DNA of 64,000 nt from Oscillospiraceae bacterium. GTDB lineage: Bacteria > Bacillota > Clostridia > Oscillospirales > Ruminococcaceae. The notes under the pieces are model-generated. The model was given only the letters and a program-made list of their open reading frames with translations. It did no database searches and was not told the origin of the DNA. The stretch covers positions 28,099-92,098 of the forward strand of contig JAFXGY010000043.1 in the NCBI GenBank assembly GCA_017536625.1, written 5' to 3'. Positions within the stretch are counted from its first letter, which is position 1. Every line of letters starts with the position of its first letter. This document shows positions 8,200-17,364 of this stretch, in pieces. A program made the position numbers and the translations under genes.

Positions 8200-8433
8200 T
8201 TATTCAATCGTGACAGCAACTTTCTTGCCGGCACGGTTAGCGGCAGTGCGCATAAGGGTGCGGATCGCACGGGCAATTTTTCCCTGGCGACCAATAACTC
8301 TTCCCATATCGGAAGCAGCCACATGAAGGTGATAAACAACTGTACCTTCTTCATCCGGCTCATCAACGGTTACGGAAACAGCATCCTTATCTTCAACAAG
8401 GCCGCGTGCGATTACAGCAAGCAGTTCTTCCAT
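8200..8433 (-). CDS. khpA: KH-domain RNA-binding protein KhpA
   Basis: KhpA (YlqC) is a small single-KH protein that pairs with KhpB and affects cell elongation and RNA metabolism in Firmicutes. The 77-residue protein has the KH core MGRVIGRQGKIARAIRTL with its GRQG loop. The ATG ending at 8433 follows GGAGGG at good spacing; an in-frame ATG at 8451 overlaps the rpsP stop (TAATG) but lacks a ribosome binding site. Its place between rpsP and rimM is conserved. Confidence 0.92.
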   Translation of the reverse strand: MEELLAVIARGLVEDKDAVSVTVDEPDEEGTVVYHLHVAASDMGRVIGRQGKIARAIRTLMRTAANRAGKKVAVTIE

Positions 8434-8450
8434 GCTGAAACCCTCCGGCA

Positions 8451-8693
8451 TTAGAGAACGCCTTCGATTTTGAGAAGTGCTTTAACGGTATCGGTGGGCT
8501 GTGCGCCGGAAGCGATCCATTTTTCAACTTTCTCTTTATCAACTTTGATTACGGAAGGTTCTTTGGTAGGATCATAATAGCCAACTTCTTCGATGAAACG
8601 GCCATCTCTGGGATAACGGGAATCTGCAACAACGATTCTGTAGAAAGGTGCTTTTTTAGCGCCCATGCGGCGCAGTCTGATTTTAACGGACAT
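8451..8693 (-). CDS. rpsP: 30S ribosomal protein S16
   Basis: S16 is a small subunit assembly protein. The 80-residue protein starts [21 protein letters not shown], the standard S16 N-terminus, and includes the [14 protein letters not shown] motif. A TAGGAGGAA ribosome binding site precedes the ATG. It follows ffh by about 75 bp. Confidence 0.97.
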   Translation of the reverse strand: MSVKIRLRRMGAKKAPFYRIVVADSRYPRDGRFIEEVGYYDPTKEPSVIKVDKEKVEKWIASGAQPTDTVKALLKIEGVL

Positions 8694-8768
8694 GGTTTTT
8701 TCCTCCTATGGTTAAATAAAATTTAAAACTTGTTTATCTCATAAGGCATTTTGCCTGAAAGACCTTGA

Positions 8769-10142
8769 TTAAAAGGGCATTCCGCCGCCGAAGCCGCCTT
8801 TGTTTTCCATCTGGCTGAGCATCTGGCGCATTTTTTTGCCCTGTTTTCCGTTGCCGGAAAGCTGCTTCATCATCTTCTGCATCTGTTCGAACTGTTTGAG
8901 AAGGCGGTTTACGTCCGAAACTTCGGTTCCGGAACCGGCCGCTATTCTCTTTTTGCGTTTTGCATCGATGATAGAGGGTTTAACCCTCTCTTTTTTAGTC
9001 ATGGAATTGATGATTGCCTCGGTTCTGCGGAGCTGTTTTTCTCCTTCCGCTTCCTGCTCATCCGTAAGCTTTGCTTTTGCGCCCGGAAGCATATTTACTA
9101 TGGAACTGAGGGAACCCATCTTTTTCACCTGTTTCATCTGCTCCAGCAGATCGTTGAGGTCGAAGGTGTTTTCGCCCATCTTTTTGGCCATTTCCTCGGC
9201 TTTTTTGGCGTCCATTCTTTCCTCTGCCCTTTCGATAAGGGTAAGGACATCGCCCATTCCGAGGATTCTCGAGGCCATGCGGTCCGGATGGAACGCTTCG
9301 AGGTCGGTAAGTTTTTCGCCGGTACCGATGAACTTGATGGGTGCGCCGGTAACTGCCCTTACGGAAAGTGCCGCACCGCCGCGGGTATCGCCGTCCAGCT
9401 TGGTAAGGATGGTGCCGGTGATTCCGAGTTTTTCGTTGAAGGCTGCGGCAACATTTACCGCATCCTGACCGGTCATGGAGTCGATTACCAGCAGAATCTC
9501 TTCGGGTTTGAATTCATCTTTAAGACCCTGAAGCTCATCCATAAGCTCGGTATCAACATGAAGGCGGCCCGCCGTATCCAGAATTACGATATCGTTGCCG
9601 TAATCCTTTGCGTGGGAAACCGCTTTTTTTGCAATGGTAAGGGGTTCAATCTGGCCCATTTCAAAAACAGGAACGTCAATCTGGCTTCCGACAACTTTAA
9701 GCTGATCGATTGCCGCAGGACGATATACGTCGCAGGCAACAAGAAGCGGTCTTCTGCCCATTTTTTTGAAATGGAGCGCAAGTTTTCCCGAATGGGTGGT
9801 TTTACCGGAACCCTGGAGACCGACCATCATAATTATGGTGGGAATTTTTGAGGAGAACTGAATCCTTGCGTTGGATTCGCCCATCAAAGCGGTGAGTTCC
9901 TCATTAACAATTTTGATAACGTGCTGGGCGGGAGTAAGGCTTTCGAGCACTTCCGCGCCAACCGCTCTTTCGCTGACTTTCGCGACGAAATCCTTCGCAA
10001 CTTTATAGTTGACGTCCGCTTCGAGAAGAGCAAGGCGGACTTCGCGCATGGCGGCTTTAACGTCGCTTTCGGTGAGCTTTCCCTTATTTCTCAGTTTTTT
10101 GAAAACCGCGGAAAGCTTATCGGATAATCCTTCAAATGCCAT
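8769..10142 (-). CDS. ffh: Signal recognition particle protein Ffh
   Basis: Ffh binds 4.5S RNA and signal sequences and brings ribosomes to the membrane through FtsY. The 457-residue protein has an N domain, a GTPase domain with GLQGSGKTTHSGKLA (G1), DTAGRLHVD (G3) and TKLDGDTRGG (G4), and a methionine-rich M domain from about residue 310 ending GGFGGGMPF. Upstream ylxM is 12 bp away, the classic Gram-positive ylxM-ffh pair. The ffs RNA gene is not in this window. Confidence 0.97.
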   Translation of the reverse strand: MAFEGLSDKLSAVFKKLRNKGKLTESDVKAAMREVRLALLEADVNYKVAKDFVAKVSERAVGAEVLESLTPAQHVIKIVNEELTALMGESNARIQFSSKIPTIIMMVGLQGSGKTTHSGKLALHFKKMGRRPLLVACDVYRPAAIDQLKVVGSQIDVPVFEMGQIEPLTIAKKAVSHAKDYGNDIVILDTAGRLHVDTELMDELQGLKDEFKPEEILLVIDSMTGQDAVNVAAAFNEKLGITGTILTKLDGDTRGGAALSVRAVTGAPIKFIGTGEKLTDLEAFHPDRMASRILGMGDVLTLIERAEERMDAKKAEEMAKKMGENTFDLNDLLEQMKQVKKMGSLSSIVNMLPGAKAKLTDEQEAEGEKQLRRTEAIINSMTKKERVKPSIIDAKRKKRIAAGSGTEVSDVNRLLKQFEQMQKMMKQLSGNGKQGKKMRQMLSQMENKGGFGGGMPF

Positions 10143-10154
10143 ATTTTCTCTCCG

Positions 10155-10517
10155 TTAATCATTAAGGTGGCCGGCAACTTCGATGATTTTCATCGTGTGC
10201 TGGGTAATATCGCGGATGGTTGCACCGCGGATGCTGTCATCTTCGATGGCGTGGGCTTCACTTATAATGGTATCAAGACCGCGCTGAATCTCGCGGAAGC
10301 GTTTTGCAAGTCCGAGCTTTTCTTCCATTTCGAGAAGGGTTGCTTCAGCTCTTTTTATGGAATCGCGAACACCCTGCCTTGTTATGCCGAGATGTTCGGA
10401 AATTTCAGCAAGAGAAAGGTCATCGTTATAATAATAATCGATTACGTCCTGCTGTTTTTCGGTAAGAATTTCGCCGTAAAAATCGAAAAGAAGCGAGATA
10501 TTCATATCCTTCGGCAT
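10155..10517 (-). CDS. ylxM: YlxM family SRP-associated HTH protein
   Basis: YlxM is a small helix-turn-helix protein encoded before ffh in Gram-positive bacteria; it stimulates SRP GTPase activity in streptococci. The 120-residue protein starts MPKDMNISLLFDFYGEILTEKQ and has a sigma-70 region 4-like HTH (LSLAEISEHLGITRQGVRDSIKRAE). The ATG ending at 10517 has AAAGGAGGTG six bases upstream; a GTG three codons earlier is too close to it. It heads the operon running through trmD. Confidence 0.93.
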   Translation of the reverse strand: MPKDMNISLLFDFYGEILTEKQQDVIDYYYNDDLSLAEISEHLGITRQGVRDSIKRAEATLLEMEEKLGLAKRFREIQRGLDTIISEAHAIEDDSIRGATIRDITQHTMKIIEVAGHLND

Positions 10518-10567
10518 TGTGTTCACCTCCTTTTTTGTAAAGTAATTTGCTTTACAACAACATTAAT

Positions 10568-10596
10568 ATTATAAAGGAAAAACGCCCAACTGTCAA
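10568..10596 (-). promoter_or_regulatory. Consensus promoter of the ylxM-ffh-rpsP-trmD operon
   Basis: Minus strand: -35 TTGACA at 10591-10596, 17 bp spacer, -10 TATAAT at 10568-10573. Both hexamers are perfect. The -35 lies in the loop of the terminator of the upstream gene. Confidence 0.9.
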
Positions 10597-10610
10597 GCAC
10601 TTTTGGGCGT
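10582..10610 (-). terminator. Terminator of the upstream dockerin gene, overlapping a promoter
   Basis: ACGCCCAA (10603-10610 on the minus strand) pairs with TTGGGCGT (10582-10589), followed by TTTTTCC. The 13-base loop contains the TTGACA of the ylxM promoter. Confidence 0.8.
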
Positions 10611-10657
10611 TTTTTATAAATATTTCTATTGAATTTTAGCTAAAAAACAGATTTTTC

Positions 10658-12643
10658 TCAGCCTTCCACAGGGAATTTATCAATAAGTTTTACAGCATAT
10701 CTTCTGATGAGGTTTGCATCGAGAACATTTACATTTCCGTTGCCGTCAACATCTGCCGCGACAATCTGGTCATCGGTAAGTTCCAAAAGTTTTGCGGAAT
10801 ATCTTCTTATGACGTTCGCATCGAGTACGTTGATTTTTCCGTTGCCGTCAACATCGCCGAAAACAGCTTCCACGATCTCGAGCACTCCGTCTTCGACTTC
10901 AACCCGGAATTCTTTTGTGGAAGAATCCGCAAAAATCATTTCATATATGTTTCTGTTTTCAACAACATCTATGGTAAATCCCAAAGGAACCGCATCTTCA
11001 CGCACTTCAAATTCAATTTCAAGGAGCGTTCCGCCTTCGGTAAGACCATTTATATCATCCCATGTAAAATAAATTATTCCGTCTTTCGCATAATTTACGG
11101 TCGCATTGGGAAGAAGAACGGATTCGCAGGAAACCACATCAAAGTGCCATGCGTCATATTTTATTGCGAACTGGATGCAGGCAGCATCCGCGGGTTCCGA
11201 AAGGTTTACTTTTATTTTTGCTTTTCCGCCGGCAACAGTTGCCGCAGAGGTAACAGAAATTTTTGATTTTGCCTCGGCTTCCATTTCCCATACCGGATAG
11301 AAATCCACATCTTCGTTAAGGATATATACGTCACCGGGGAAATATTCCGGTTCTTCCGCATCTTTTGAAGTTGCCCAGCCAAGGAATTTATGCCATTTGC
11401 GGGTCGGCACTTCTTCGGGAATTACAAAATCAAAATTTTCACCTTTTCGATAATATTTTTTTGCTATCCATTCCCCGTCCTCGAGATTAAAGAAAACGTC
11501 ATAAGACGGCGGAGCTTCCAGAACGATTTCATATTGACCGAGTGAGGAATCGGAACCCTGGATTTGGAGAACTACAGGTTCTTCCACATACGCAATGCTG
11601 TAATCCACCCTGATTTCCTGCACCAACTGGCCGTTTTTAAGAATATAATAACTGACCACAGGTTCTTCTTCGATTTCGATTTCAAATTCTTCGCGAAGGG
11701 TTTCCCATGTATAGCCGGTGTCAACTCTTATGGTATAATCCCCCAGAATCACCTGATCGCCCAAAAATCCGAACATAATGCTGTCCGTTTTTCTGTCAAA
11801 ATCAAAATCCGCGGAAAAAACCCCGTAATATTTAAAGTTTACTCCCTTTTGACCGGCTTTTATGTTTTTGAGTTCAACAAGCATATCCCAGCAGTCTATG
11901 CGAAGATTTTTGCCCTGGATAGCTCTGAATGCGGCGACGGAAACAACTGCTGCATCTTCATAGGCTATTTCGCTTTCTCCTTTTACGGAAGAAACATAGT
12001 CGGAACAGCCGATTGCGCCGCATTCAAGAGATTCCCAATCCGAAAAACCGTTTGCCGCTGCTTTTACCTGTTCAAGTGGGAAAAGGGTTACGTCTTCAAT
12101 TATTCTGTATGTTTTAGTAACCTCGGTTCCGTTAAGGGTCGCTTTTATTTTGAGCATTCCTTCGATATATTCGGCACCGTAGTTATCCTCTATCGTCACT
12201 TCAAAAATATTCACGTTGGTAAGAAGAACGGCTTTGTAAAGGGTTGTCTTGTTTTCTTTGTTAAGCTGATTCGCGCGTTCCATTGCATAGATGTATTTCA
12301 TCGGCTCGGATACAATTTCTCCTTCGTATTCAACACCGAACATAATATCCATTCCGTAAACTTCCATTTTTTCCGGGTCGAATTCGAGCAGCGATGCAGA
12401 AACGCAGCCCGCGGAAGATATTGTTATATTTTCATAAGGCTCATCATCAAGAGCGAAATAATATCTTCCGGCCATGGTTGCATAAAGAACTTCAGCTTCT
12501 TCAACGGGCTTTGAAAGATTTATATATATTTTCTTTTCATATCCGGTTTCTTCCGGAATCAATTCTCCTTCTGAAGCAAATGTGCTTATTCCAAAGGAAA
12601 AAGCCATTATGAAAGCAAGAACAAGGCTTACGATTTTTTTCAT
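10658..12643 (-). CDS. Secreted protein with InlB-like repeat, cohesin-like domain and C-terminal dockerin
   Basis: About 661 residues. A signal peptide (MKKIVSLVLAFIMAFSFG) is followed by a large uncharacterised beta-rich region (about 30-375), an InlB/Listeria-Bacteroides type repeat (about 380-456, with HKFLGWAT and FYPVW), a cohesin-like domain (about 461-594, with IQFAIKYDAWHFDVVSCESV and IIYFTWDDINGL) and a dockerin (595-661) with two calcium loops DVDGNGKINVLDAN and DVDGNGNVNVLDAN. The central region is paralogous to the protein at 21424-23799. I choose the MKKI start, shared with its neighbours; two ATGs 12 and 9 bases upstream are possible. It probably acts outside the cell and docks to a cohesin. 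No enzyme domain is seen. Confidence 0.88.
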   Translation of the reverse strand: MKKIVSLVLAFIMAFSFGISTFASEGELIPEETGYEKKIYINLSKPVEEAEVLYATMAGRYYFALDDEPYENITISSAGCVSASLLEFDPEKMEVYGMDIMFGVEYEGEIVSEPMKYIYAMERANQLNKENKTTLYKAVLLTNVNIFEVTIEDNYGAEYIEGMLKIKATLNGTEVTKTYRIIEDVTLFPLEQVKAAANGFSDWESLECGAIGCSDYVSSVKGESEIAYEDAAVVSVAAFRAIQGKNLRIDCWDMLVELKNIKAGQKGVNFKYYGVFSADFDFDRKTDSIMFGFLGDQVILGDYTIRVDTGYTWETLREEFEIEIEEEPVVSYYILKNGQLVQEIRVDYSIAYVEEPVVLQIQGSDSSLGQYEIVLEAPPSYDVFFNLEDGEWIAKKYYRKGENFDFVIPEEVPTRKWHKFLGWATSKDAEEPEYFPGDVYILNEDVDFYPVWEMEAEAKSKISVTSAATVAGGKAKIKVNLSEPADAACIQFAIKYDAWHFDVVSCESVLLPNATVNYAKDGIIYFTWDDINGLTEGGTLLEIEFEVREDAVPLGFTIDVVENRNIYEMIFADSSTKEFRVEVEDGVLEIVEAVFGDVDGNGKINVLDANVIRRYSAKLLELTDDQIVAADVDGNGNVNVLDANLIRRYAVKLIDKFPVEG

Positions 12644-12680
12644 GGCAAACATCATCTTCCCATCATTTATAGTTAATTTT

Positions 12681-12708
12681 ATTATACTCTTTATATATAA
12701 TAAATCAA
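12681..12708 (-). promoter_or_regulatory. Promoter of the InlB-cohesin-dockerin gene
   Basis: Minus strand: -35 TTGATT at 12703-12708, 16 bp spacer, -10 TATAAT at 12681-12686, in an AT-rich tract just upstream of the gene. Confidence 0.7.
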
Positions 12709-12730
12709 GGCGTTTGCTTGTTTATTGCAA

Positions 12731-12757
12731 CAAAAAAGGCACGGCTTTAGCCGTGCC
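12731..12757 (-). terminator. Terminator of the BspA-like dockerin gene
   Basis: GGCACGGC and GCCGTGCC form an 8 bp stem at 12738-12757, followed on the minus strand by TTTTTTG, just after the stop at 12769. Confidence 0.9.
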
Positions 12758-12768
12758 AATTTTATAAT

Positions 12769-15522
12769 TTATGCTTCCGCCGGGAAGGAATCAACAAGCT
12801 TTGCAACATATCTTCTGATAAGGTTTGCGTCAAGGACGTTGATTTTTCCGTTGCCGTCAACATCCGCCGCAGCTGTCTGCTCATCGCTCAGTTCAGCAAG
12901 TTTTGCGGTGGCTCTTCTTACCATGTTTGCATCAAGAACGTTGATTTTTCCATTGCCGTCAATGTCGCCGTAAAGAACGCTTGCGGAAACGCTGTCCTGG
13001 GTCATATAGCCCTTCCATCTGGTATCTTCGATTACCCAGGTGGAATTGCCTTTTGGATAAACGATTACGTCATAATCCGCATCGAAGGTTGCGGAAGAAT
13101 CCGCAGCCTCATAAACAGTTTCCGGAGCGTCGCCTTCGAAGGTATAATATTTTCCGCCGCAGTTTTCGAAAGTGCCCGTTCCAAGAGATTTGATATTTGC
13201 GGGAATCGTAACTTCTTTATCTATCATTTCGCAATCACGGAAAACATCTCCGAAAAGGCCGCTGATGCCGCTTCCGATTTTGATTTTTCCGTCGAAGCTT
13301 TTGCAGAATTCAAATGCGGAGGGTCCAAGATATGTTACGTTGTCGGGAATGGTAATATCGCCGGTGAGTCTTTCGCAATATCTGAAGGCATCCGGTTCAA
13401 TTCTTTTAAGTCCGGTTCCGAGAATCAGTTTTCCGTCAAAACCTTCGCAGGATTCAAATGCGCCTTCGCGAATGGTTTCAACGCTGTTCGGAATAACAAG
13501 GTCACCTTTCAGCGCACGGCAGGCATAGAATGCTTCTTCGCCGATTTCGGTTATTCCTTCCGCGATTTCAAGGCTTGTAAGGCGGTAGCATCCGCTGAAA
13601 GTTTTCTTTGCGATGGTGCCGATGCTCTTAGGAATCACAAGCTTTCCGTCAAAGCCTCTGCAGCAGTCAAAAGCATTTTCGCCAAGGGTTACAACGCTTT
13701 CCGGAATAATAAGGTCGCCTGTAAGAGCAAAGCAATATCCAAAAGCGCCTTCCCCGATTTCTTTGAGGTTTGAGGGAATTCTGAGTTTTCCATAAAGGTT
13801 GTTGCAGCCATTGAAGGCATAATTGCCGATTCCTTCAAGGCTTTCGGGAAGTATCAATTCATTGGCCGCATGGTCAAGGGCAAAAAAGGCATAAGCGCCG
13901 ATATATTTTACTCCCTCTTCGATAACGATGGAGGTGATTTTACTGTTATATTGAACCCACGGAGCGGTGGTTGCCCAGCCCATAAAATCAATGTATTTCT
14001 CTTCAAAATCGCGCATTCTTCCCGTTCCGCCAATGGTAAGCTTTCCGCTTGCGGTAAGGGACCAGGTTACTTCGAGCTGTTCACCCATGGCGCCGATATT
14101 TCCCGAATCGATGATTTCATCCTTTCCGACGTTATCCGCGCTGTAACCTTTATGTTCTGTAACCGGCTCTTCTGTTTGCAGATGGAGCACATCGAAGGAA
14201 TCGAAGGTGGGGTTTTCTGCGGTTGCTTCCCGGAATGTTGTCATTCCGCTGATGAAAAATTCATTGACACCGCAGTTTTTGAAAGCTTCGTCACCGATAG
14301 TCCATACAGTTGAAGGAATTACTACTGAACCACCCATATCCTTGCAATCATTGAACGCGCCCGCTCCGATGGCAACAAGACCTTCCGGAAGAACAAGCGA
14401 ATCAAGACATTTGCATCCCTGGAAGGCATAGGTTCCGATGTTTTTTACGTTTTTCGGAACAACAAGGCTTCTCCAAATATAGCTGCAGTTTTTGAAAGCA
14501 TAGTCGCCTATGGATTCAAGGGTGCTCGGAAGGAAAAGCGGTTCGTTATGAAGATTTGCATCGGCAAAAGCGTAATTGCCGATGGTGGTTACGCCCTCTT
14601 CGATAACAACGTCATAAATATACCAGTTGTATTCCATCCAGGGTGCTTCTTCTGCTTCGGTATAGTTTTCCATGGGGCCTTTTCCGCTTATAACAACGGT
14701 GCCGTCCGGTTCTATTACCCACTGAAGGTTTTTGCCGCCTTCTTCCGCACCACAATAACCGGAAGCGATGTTTCTTTCGTTCTCTTTAAGGGTAAAGCCG
14801 TTCCAGGGTTTTCCTTCGCCGCGATCCCAGCCATAATCGCTTATGAAGCAATAGATGGTATCTTTTTCCTTATCGAAGGGAGGGCGTTTTTCGAACCCTT
14901 CTTCAAGTTCCGGTGCTTCGGTATAGAAGAAGAAATTATCGACTCCGCAGTTTTTGAAAGCATAGTTGCCGATATAATCTACTCCTTGGGGAATTACGGC
15001 ATCTTTTTCAAAACCGGTGCAGCCATAGAAGGCATAATGACCGATTCTTTCGTTTCTTTCGCCGATAACAAGTTCGCCGTTAAAACCGGTGCAATTATAA
15101 AAAGCACCGTCTTCAATAAGATGAAGGTTATTTGGCAAAACAAGGTCGCCGGAAAGGCCTGTGCAGTCTTCGAAAGCATAGAATCCGATGGAATATAAAT
15201 TTTCCGGAAGTTCAAGGATGCCGGTGATATTGGAACAATCCGTAAAAGCATGGTTGCCTATGGAGTTCACATCTCCGTCAAACACAAGCTTCGTGATGAC
15301 CTCCCTTTGATTATACCAGGGAGCAGGTTCGTTCCGCGAATAATTTGCCATATTGCCCCAGCCGGTTATGGTAAGGGTTCCGTCATCGGAAAGAATCCAT
15401 TCCATGTTATCGCCGTATTCTCCGCAATATCCGCGCATTTCGCCGCTTATTGCGCCGAAAGCCGTTATAGAAAGGCAGAAAACCAGCACAAGCATAAGCA
15501 TTGCCGATAAAATTTTCTTCAT
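12769..15522 (-). CDS. BspA-like leucine-rich repeat protein with C-terminal dockerin
   Basis: A 917-residue secreted protein. A signal peptide (MKKILSAMLMLVLVFCLS) is followed by about twenty BspA/LRR_5 repeats (residues 25-840) of the form IGNYAFNGC...L.G.L.IP, broken by repeated GYCGEYGD / TLTITGWGNM modules, and a dockerin (about 850-917) with DIDGNGKINVLDAN and DVDGNGKINVLDAN. BspA-type repeats mediate adhesion to host or matrix proteins in other bacteria; that role is inferred here. The dockerin should tether it to a cohesin, such as those at 20020 or 23820. It has its own promoter and terminator. Confidence 0.93.
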   Translation of the reverse strand: MKKILSAMLMLVLVFCLSITAFGAISGEMRGYCGEYGDNMEWILSDDGTLTITGWGNMANYSRNEPAPWYNQREVITKLVFDGDVNSIGNHAFTDCSNITGILELPENLYSIGFYAFEDCTGLSGDLVLPNNLHLIEDGAFYNCTGFNGELVIGERNERIGHYAFYGCTGFEKDAVIPQGVDYIGNYAFKNCGVDNFFFYTEAPELEEGFEKRPPFDKEKDTIYCFISDYGWDRGEGKPWNGFTLKENERNIASGYCGAEEGGKNLQWVIEPDGTVVISGKGPMENYTEAEEAPWMEYNWYIYDVVIEEGVTTIGNYAFADANLHNEPLFLPSTLESIGDYAFKNCSYIWRSLVVPKNVKNIGTYAFQGCKCLDSLVLPEGLVAIGAGAFNDCKDMGGSVVIPSTVWTIGDEAFKNCGVNEFFISGMTTFREATAENPTFDSFDVLHLQTEEPVTEHKGYSADNVGKDEIIDSGNIGAMGEQLEVTWSLTASGKLTIGGTGRMRDFEEKYIDFMGWATTAPWVQYNSKITSIVIEEGVKYIGAYAFFALDHAANELILPESLEGIGNYAFNGCNNLYGKLRIPSNLKEIGEGAFGYCFALTGDLIIPESVVTLGENAFDCCRGFDGKLVIPKSIGTIAKKTFSGCYRLTSLEIAEGITEIGEEAFYACRALKGDLVIPNSVETIREGAFESCEGFDGKLILGTGLKRIEPDAFRYCERLTGDITIPDNVTYLGPSAFEFCKSFDGKIKIGSGISGLFGDVFRDCEMIDKEVTIPANIKSLGTGTFENCGGKYYTFEGDAPETVYEAADSSATFDADYDVIVYPKGNSTWVIEDTRWKGYMTQDSVSASVLYGDIDGNGKINVLDANMVRRATAKLAELSDEQTAAADVDGNGKINVLDANLIRRYVAKLVDSFPAEA

Positions 15523-15557
15523 TTTTAAAATCCTCTTTTCGGGTCATATATGGTTAT

Positions 15558-15586
15558 ATTTTACATCATATTGTATCCTTCGTCAA
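15558..15586 (-). promoter_or_regulatory. Promoter of the BspA-like dockerin gene
   Basis: Minus strand: -35 TTGACG at 15581-15586, 17 bp spacer, -10 TAAAAT at 15558-15563. Confidence 0.7.
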
Positions 15587-15599
15587 CATAAAAAGAAAT

Positions 15600-15627
15600 G
15601 AGCACGGCTCCAAAAAAAGCCGTGCTC
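15600..15627 (-). terminator. Terminator of the N-terminal-dockerin gene
   Basis: GAGCACGGCT and its complement form a 10 bp stem with a T-rich loop, followed on the minus strand by ATTTCTTTTT, 24 bp after the stop at 15652. Confidence 0.85.
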
Positions 15628-15651
15628 AAACTGTTTTTTATATGCTCAATT

Positions 15652-17241
15652 TTACCAGACTATGCTTTCGTTTATGATTTCGACCTTTACCAGATCATAA
15701 TTCGCATCGGCAAAGATGAAATCTTCGTTTTCCTCAACTGTGAATCCAGCGTTTTCATCGGAAGAGGTGAATTCAATTTCATAAAGCTCTGTGATATTCT
15801 GAGCAGAAATGGCATCCCAAACAAAATAAATCACACCGGGGATTCCATCGTTAAATGTTGCACCGGGAACAAAAAGATTGCATCCGGTAATGGTGATTTT
15901 TTCCGGGTCATATCTTGCTTCAAAGCTTATCGCGGAAAGACCTTTATTTTCTGAAAGTTCGAATTTGACCTTTCCGTCCTTCTTTTCACTTATCATAAGG
16001 CTTGTGTATTCGGGTTCCCATTCGATGGTTGCATAGCCGTTCCATTTTCCGTTTGTTTCAATTTCCCAATCAAAACCGGCTGGATAGAAAATCAGCGTTC
16101 CGGGATATCCGGCAACTTTTTCGGTTTTTTCGGGTGCTTTTCCATAAAAATAGATTTCGTCCGCATTTTCCTGTCTTCCGAAGCTTTCAAGATCGGATTT
16201 GATTCTTACGGAAGTGTTCGCATTATTGAAAGCATCATCTCCGATGATTTTTACGTTTTCGGCGATTCTGATTTCATAAAAACCGGTGTTTTCAAAGGCT
16301 CTTCCGGCAATTTCGGTGACCTCTTCCGGAACAAAATATCTTCCGGTTTTAAGCTGGGGGCTTGCGATGAGGGTTTTCATATCCTTGGTGAAGAGGATTC
16401 CATCAACAGAGCAATAATCTGCGTTATCGGGGCTGACTTCGATTTTTTCAAGTTTATTGGTTCCCTTTTCTCCCCAATAGCTGAAGGCAAAATCGCCGAT
16501 TTCCTTTACGGTGGAAGGAATCTTAACAGAAGTTATTTTGGCACATCTTTCAAAAGCATAGCTTCCGATGCTTTCAAGCCCTTCCGGGAAAACAAGTTCA
16601 CCTTCGATTTTTGTTGCGGCGAAAGCATAGGCACCGATGGATTTTATCCCTTCGGGAAGTTCGAGTTTTCCGTCAATAAAGCTTGAAAAGAACGCGCCTT
16701 CGCCTATGGATTCGGCTTTTTCGGGAATTTCAATTTCGTAATCAACCGCAAGTTCCGCAAAGGCATAGCTTCCGATATGGGTTATCCATTTTTCGATGTA
16801 AATTCCCTTGGAATTTGCGGAATATCCATACCATGGGGTCATGGCTGCGGAAGAATAATCTTCCATTGCGCCGGCGCCGTTGAAGCTGAGTTTATCATAA
16901 ATATCAAAGGTCCATTTGATATTTTCTCCTCCATCTTCCGCTCCGCAATAGCCTTCCGCAACAATTTCCACCGGGAAGAAATCAATAACATCGGCGGTAT
17001 TCTGAATTACGCTGCTTGTATCGAGGACATTTACCTTTCCGTCGCCGTTTACATCCGCAACAGAAAGCTGTTCTTCTTCCAGTTCAATCATTTTTGCAGC
17101 GTATCTTCTGATAAGGTTTGCATCAATTACGTTTACTTTTCCGTCACCGTTGATGTCGCCGTAAATTTCCGCGGCAAAGGCATTCACAGAAAGAGCCGCC
17201 GCAAGAAAGACAAATAAAACAAGCGAAAAAAACTTTTTCAT
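15652..17241 (-). CDS. Secreted protein with N-terminal dockerin, BspA-like repeats and C-terminal cohesin-like domain
   Basis: 529 residues in unusual order: signal peptide (1-24), dockerin directly after it (about 25-92, first loop DINGDGKVNVIDANLIRRYA, second DVNGDGKVNVLDTSSVIQNT), BspA/LRR_5 repeats (about 95-385) and a cohesin-like domain at the C-terminus (about 405-529, with ISFEARYDPEKITITGC and VIYFVWDAIS). Dockerins normally sit at the C-terminus. The second half-dockerin has lost the LIRRYAAK helix seen in all its neighbours, so its binding face may differ. The mirrored architecture suggests an adaptor that docks at one end and receives a dockerin at the other (inference). Confidence 0.92.
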   Translation of the reverse strand: MKKFFSLVLFVFLAAALSVNAFAAEIYGDINGDGKVNVIDANLIRRYAAKMIELEEEQLSVADVNGDGKVNVLDTSSVIQNTADVIDFFPVEIVAEGYCGAEDGGENIKWTFDIYDKLSFNGAGAMEDYSSAAMTPWYGYSANSKGIYIEKWITHIGSYAFAELAVDYEIEIPEKAESIGEGAFFSSFIDGKLELPEGIKSIGAYAFAATKIEGELVFPEGLESIGSYAFERCAKITSVKIPSTVKEIGDFAFSYWGEKGTNKLEKIEVSPDNADYCSVDGILFTKDMKTLIASPQLKTGRYFVPEEVTEIAGRAFENTGFYEIRIAENVKIIGDDAFNNANTSVRIKSDLESFGRQENADEIYFYGKAPEKTEKVAGYPGTLIFYPAGFDWEIETNGKWNGYATIEWEPEYTSLMISEKKDGKVKFELSENKGLSAISFEARYDPEKITITGCNLFVPGATFNDGIPGVIYFVWDAISAQNITELYEIEFTSSDENAGFTVEENEDFIFADANYDLVKVEIINESIVW

Positions 17242-17270
17242 TCTTTCCCCTCCATTGCATATATATATTA

Positions 17271-17299
17271 ATTATACATCTTTAATTTAATAAAAACAA
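17271..17299 (-). promoter_or_regulatory. Probable promoter of the N-terminal-dockerin gene
   Basis: Minus strand: -10 TATAAT at 17271-17276 with a weak -35 TTGTTT at 17294-17299 and a 17 bp spacer. A GGAGGGG ribosome binding site lies downstream. Confidence 0.55.
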
Positions 17300-17330
17300 T
17301 CCGAAAAAGCAAAATAACCGCAAAATAAAA

Positions 17331-17356
17331 ACGGCAAACATCCGCATGTCTGCCGC
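17331..17356 (-). terminator. Terminator of the transglutaminase-like dockerin gene
   Basis: CGGCAGACATGCGGATGTTTG-type hairpin (outer stem CGGCA/TGCCG, inner ACA/TGT) followed on the minus strand by TTTTTATTTT, 9 bp after the stop. Confidence 0.75.
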
Positions 17357-17364
17357 TTTTTTCA

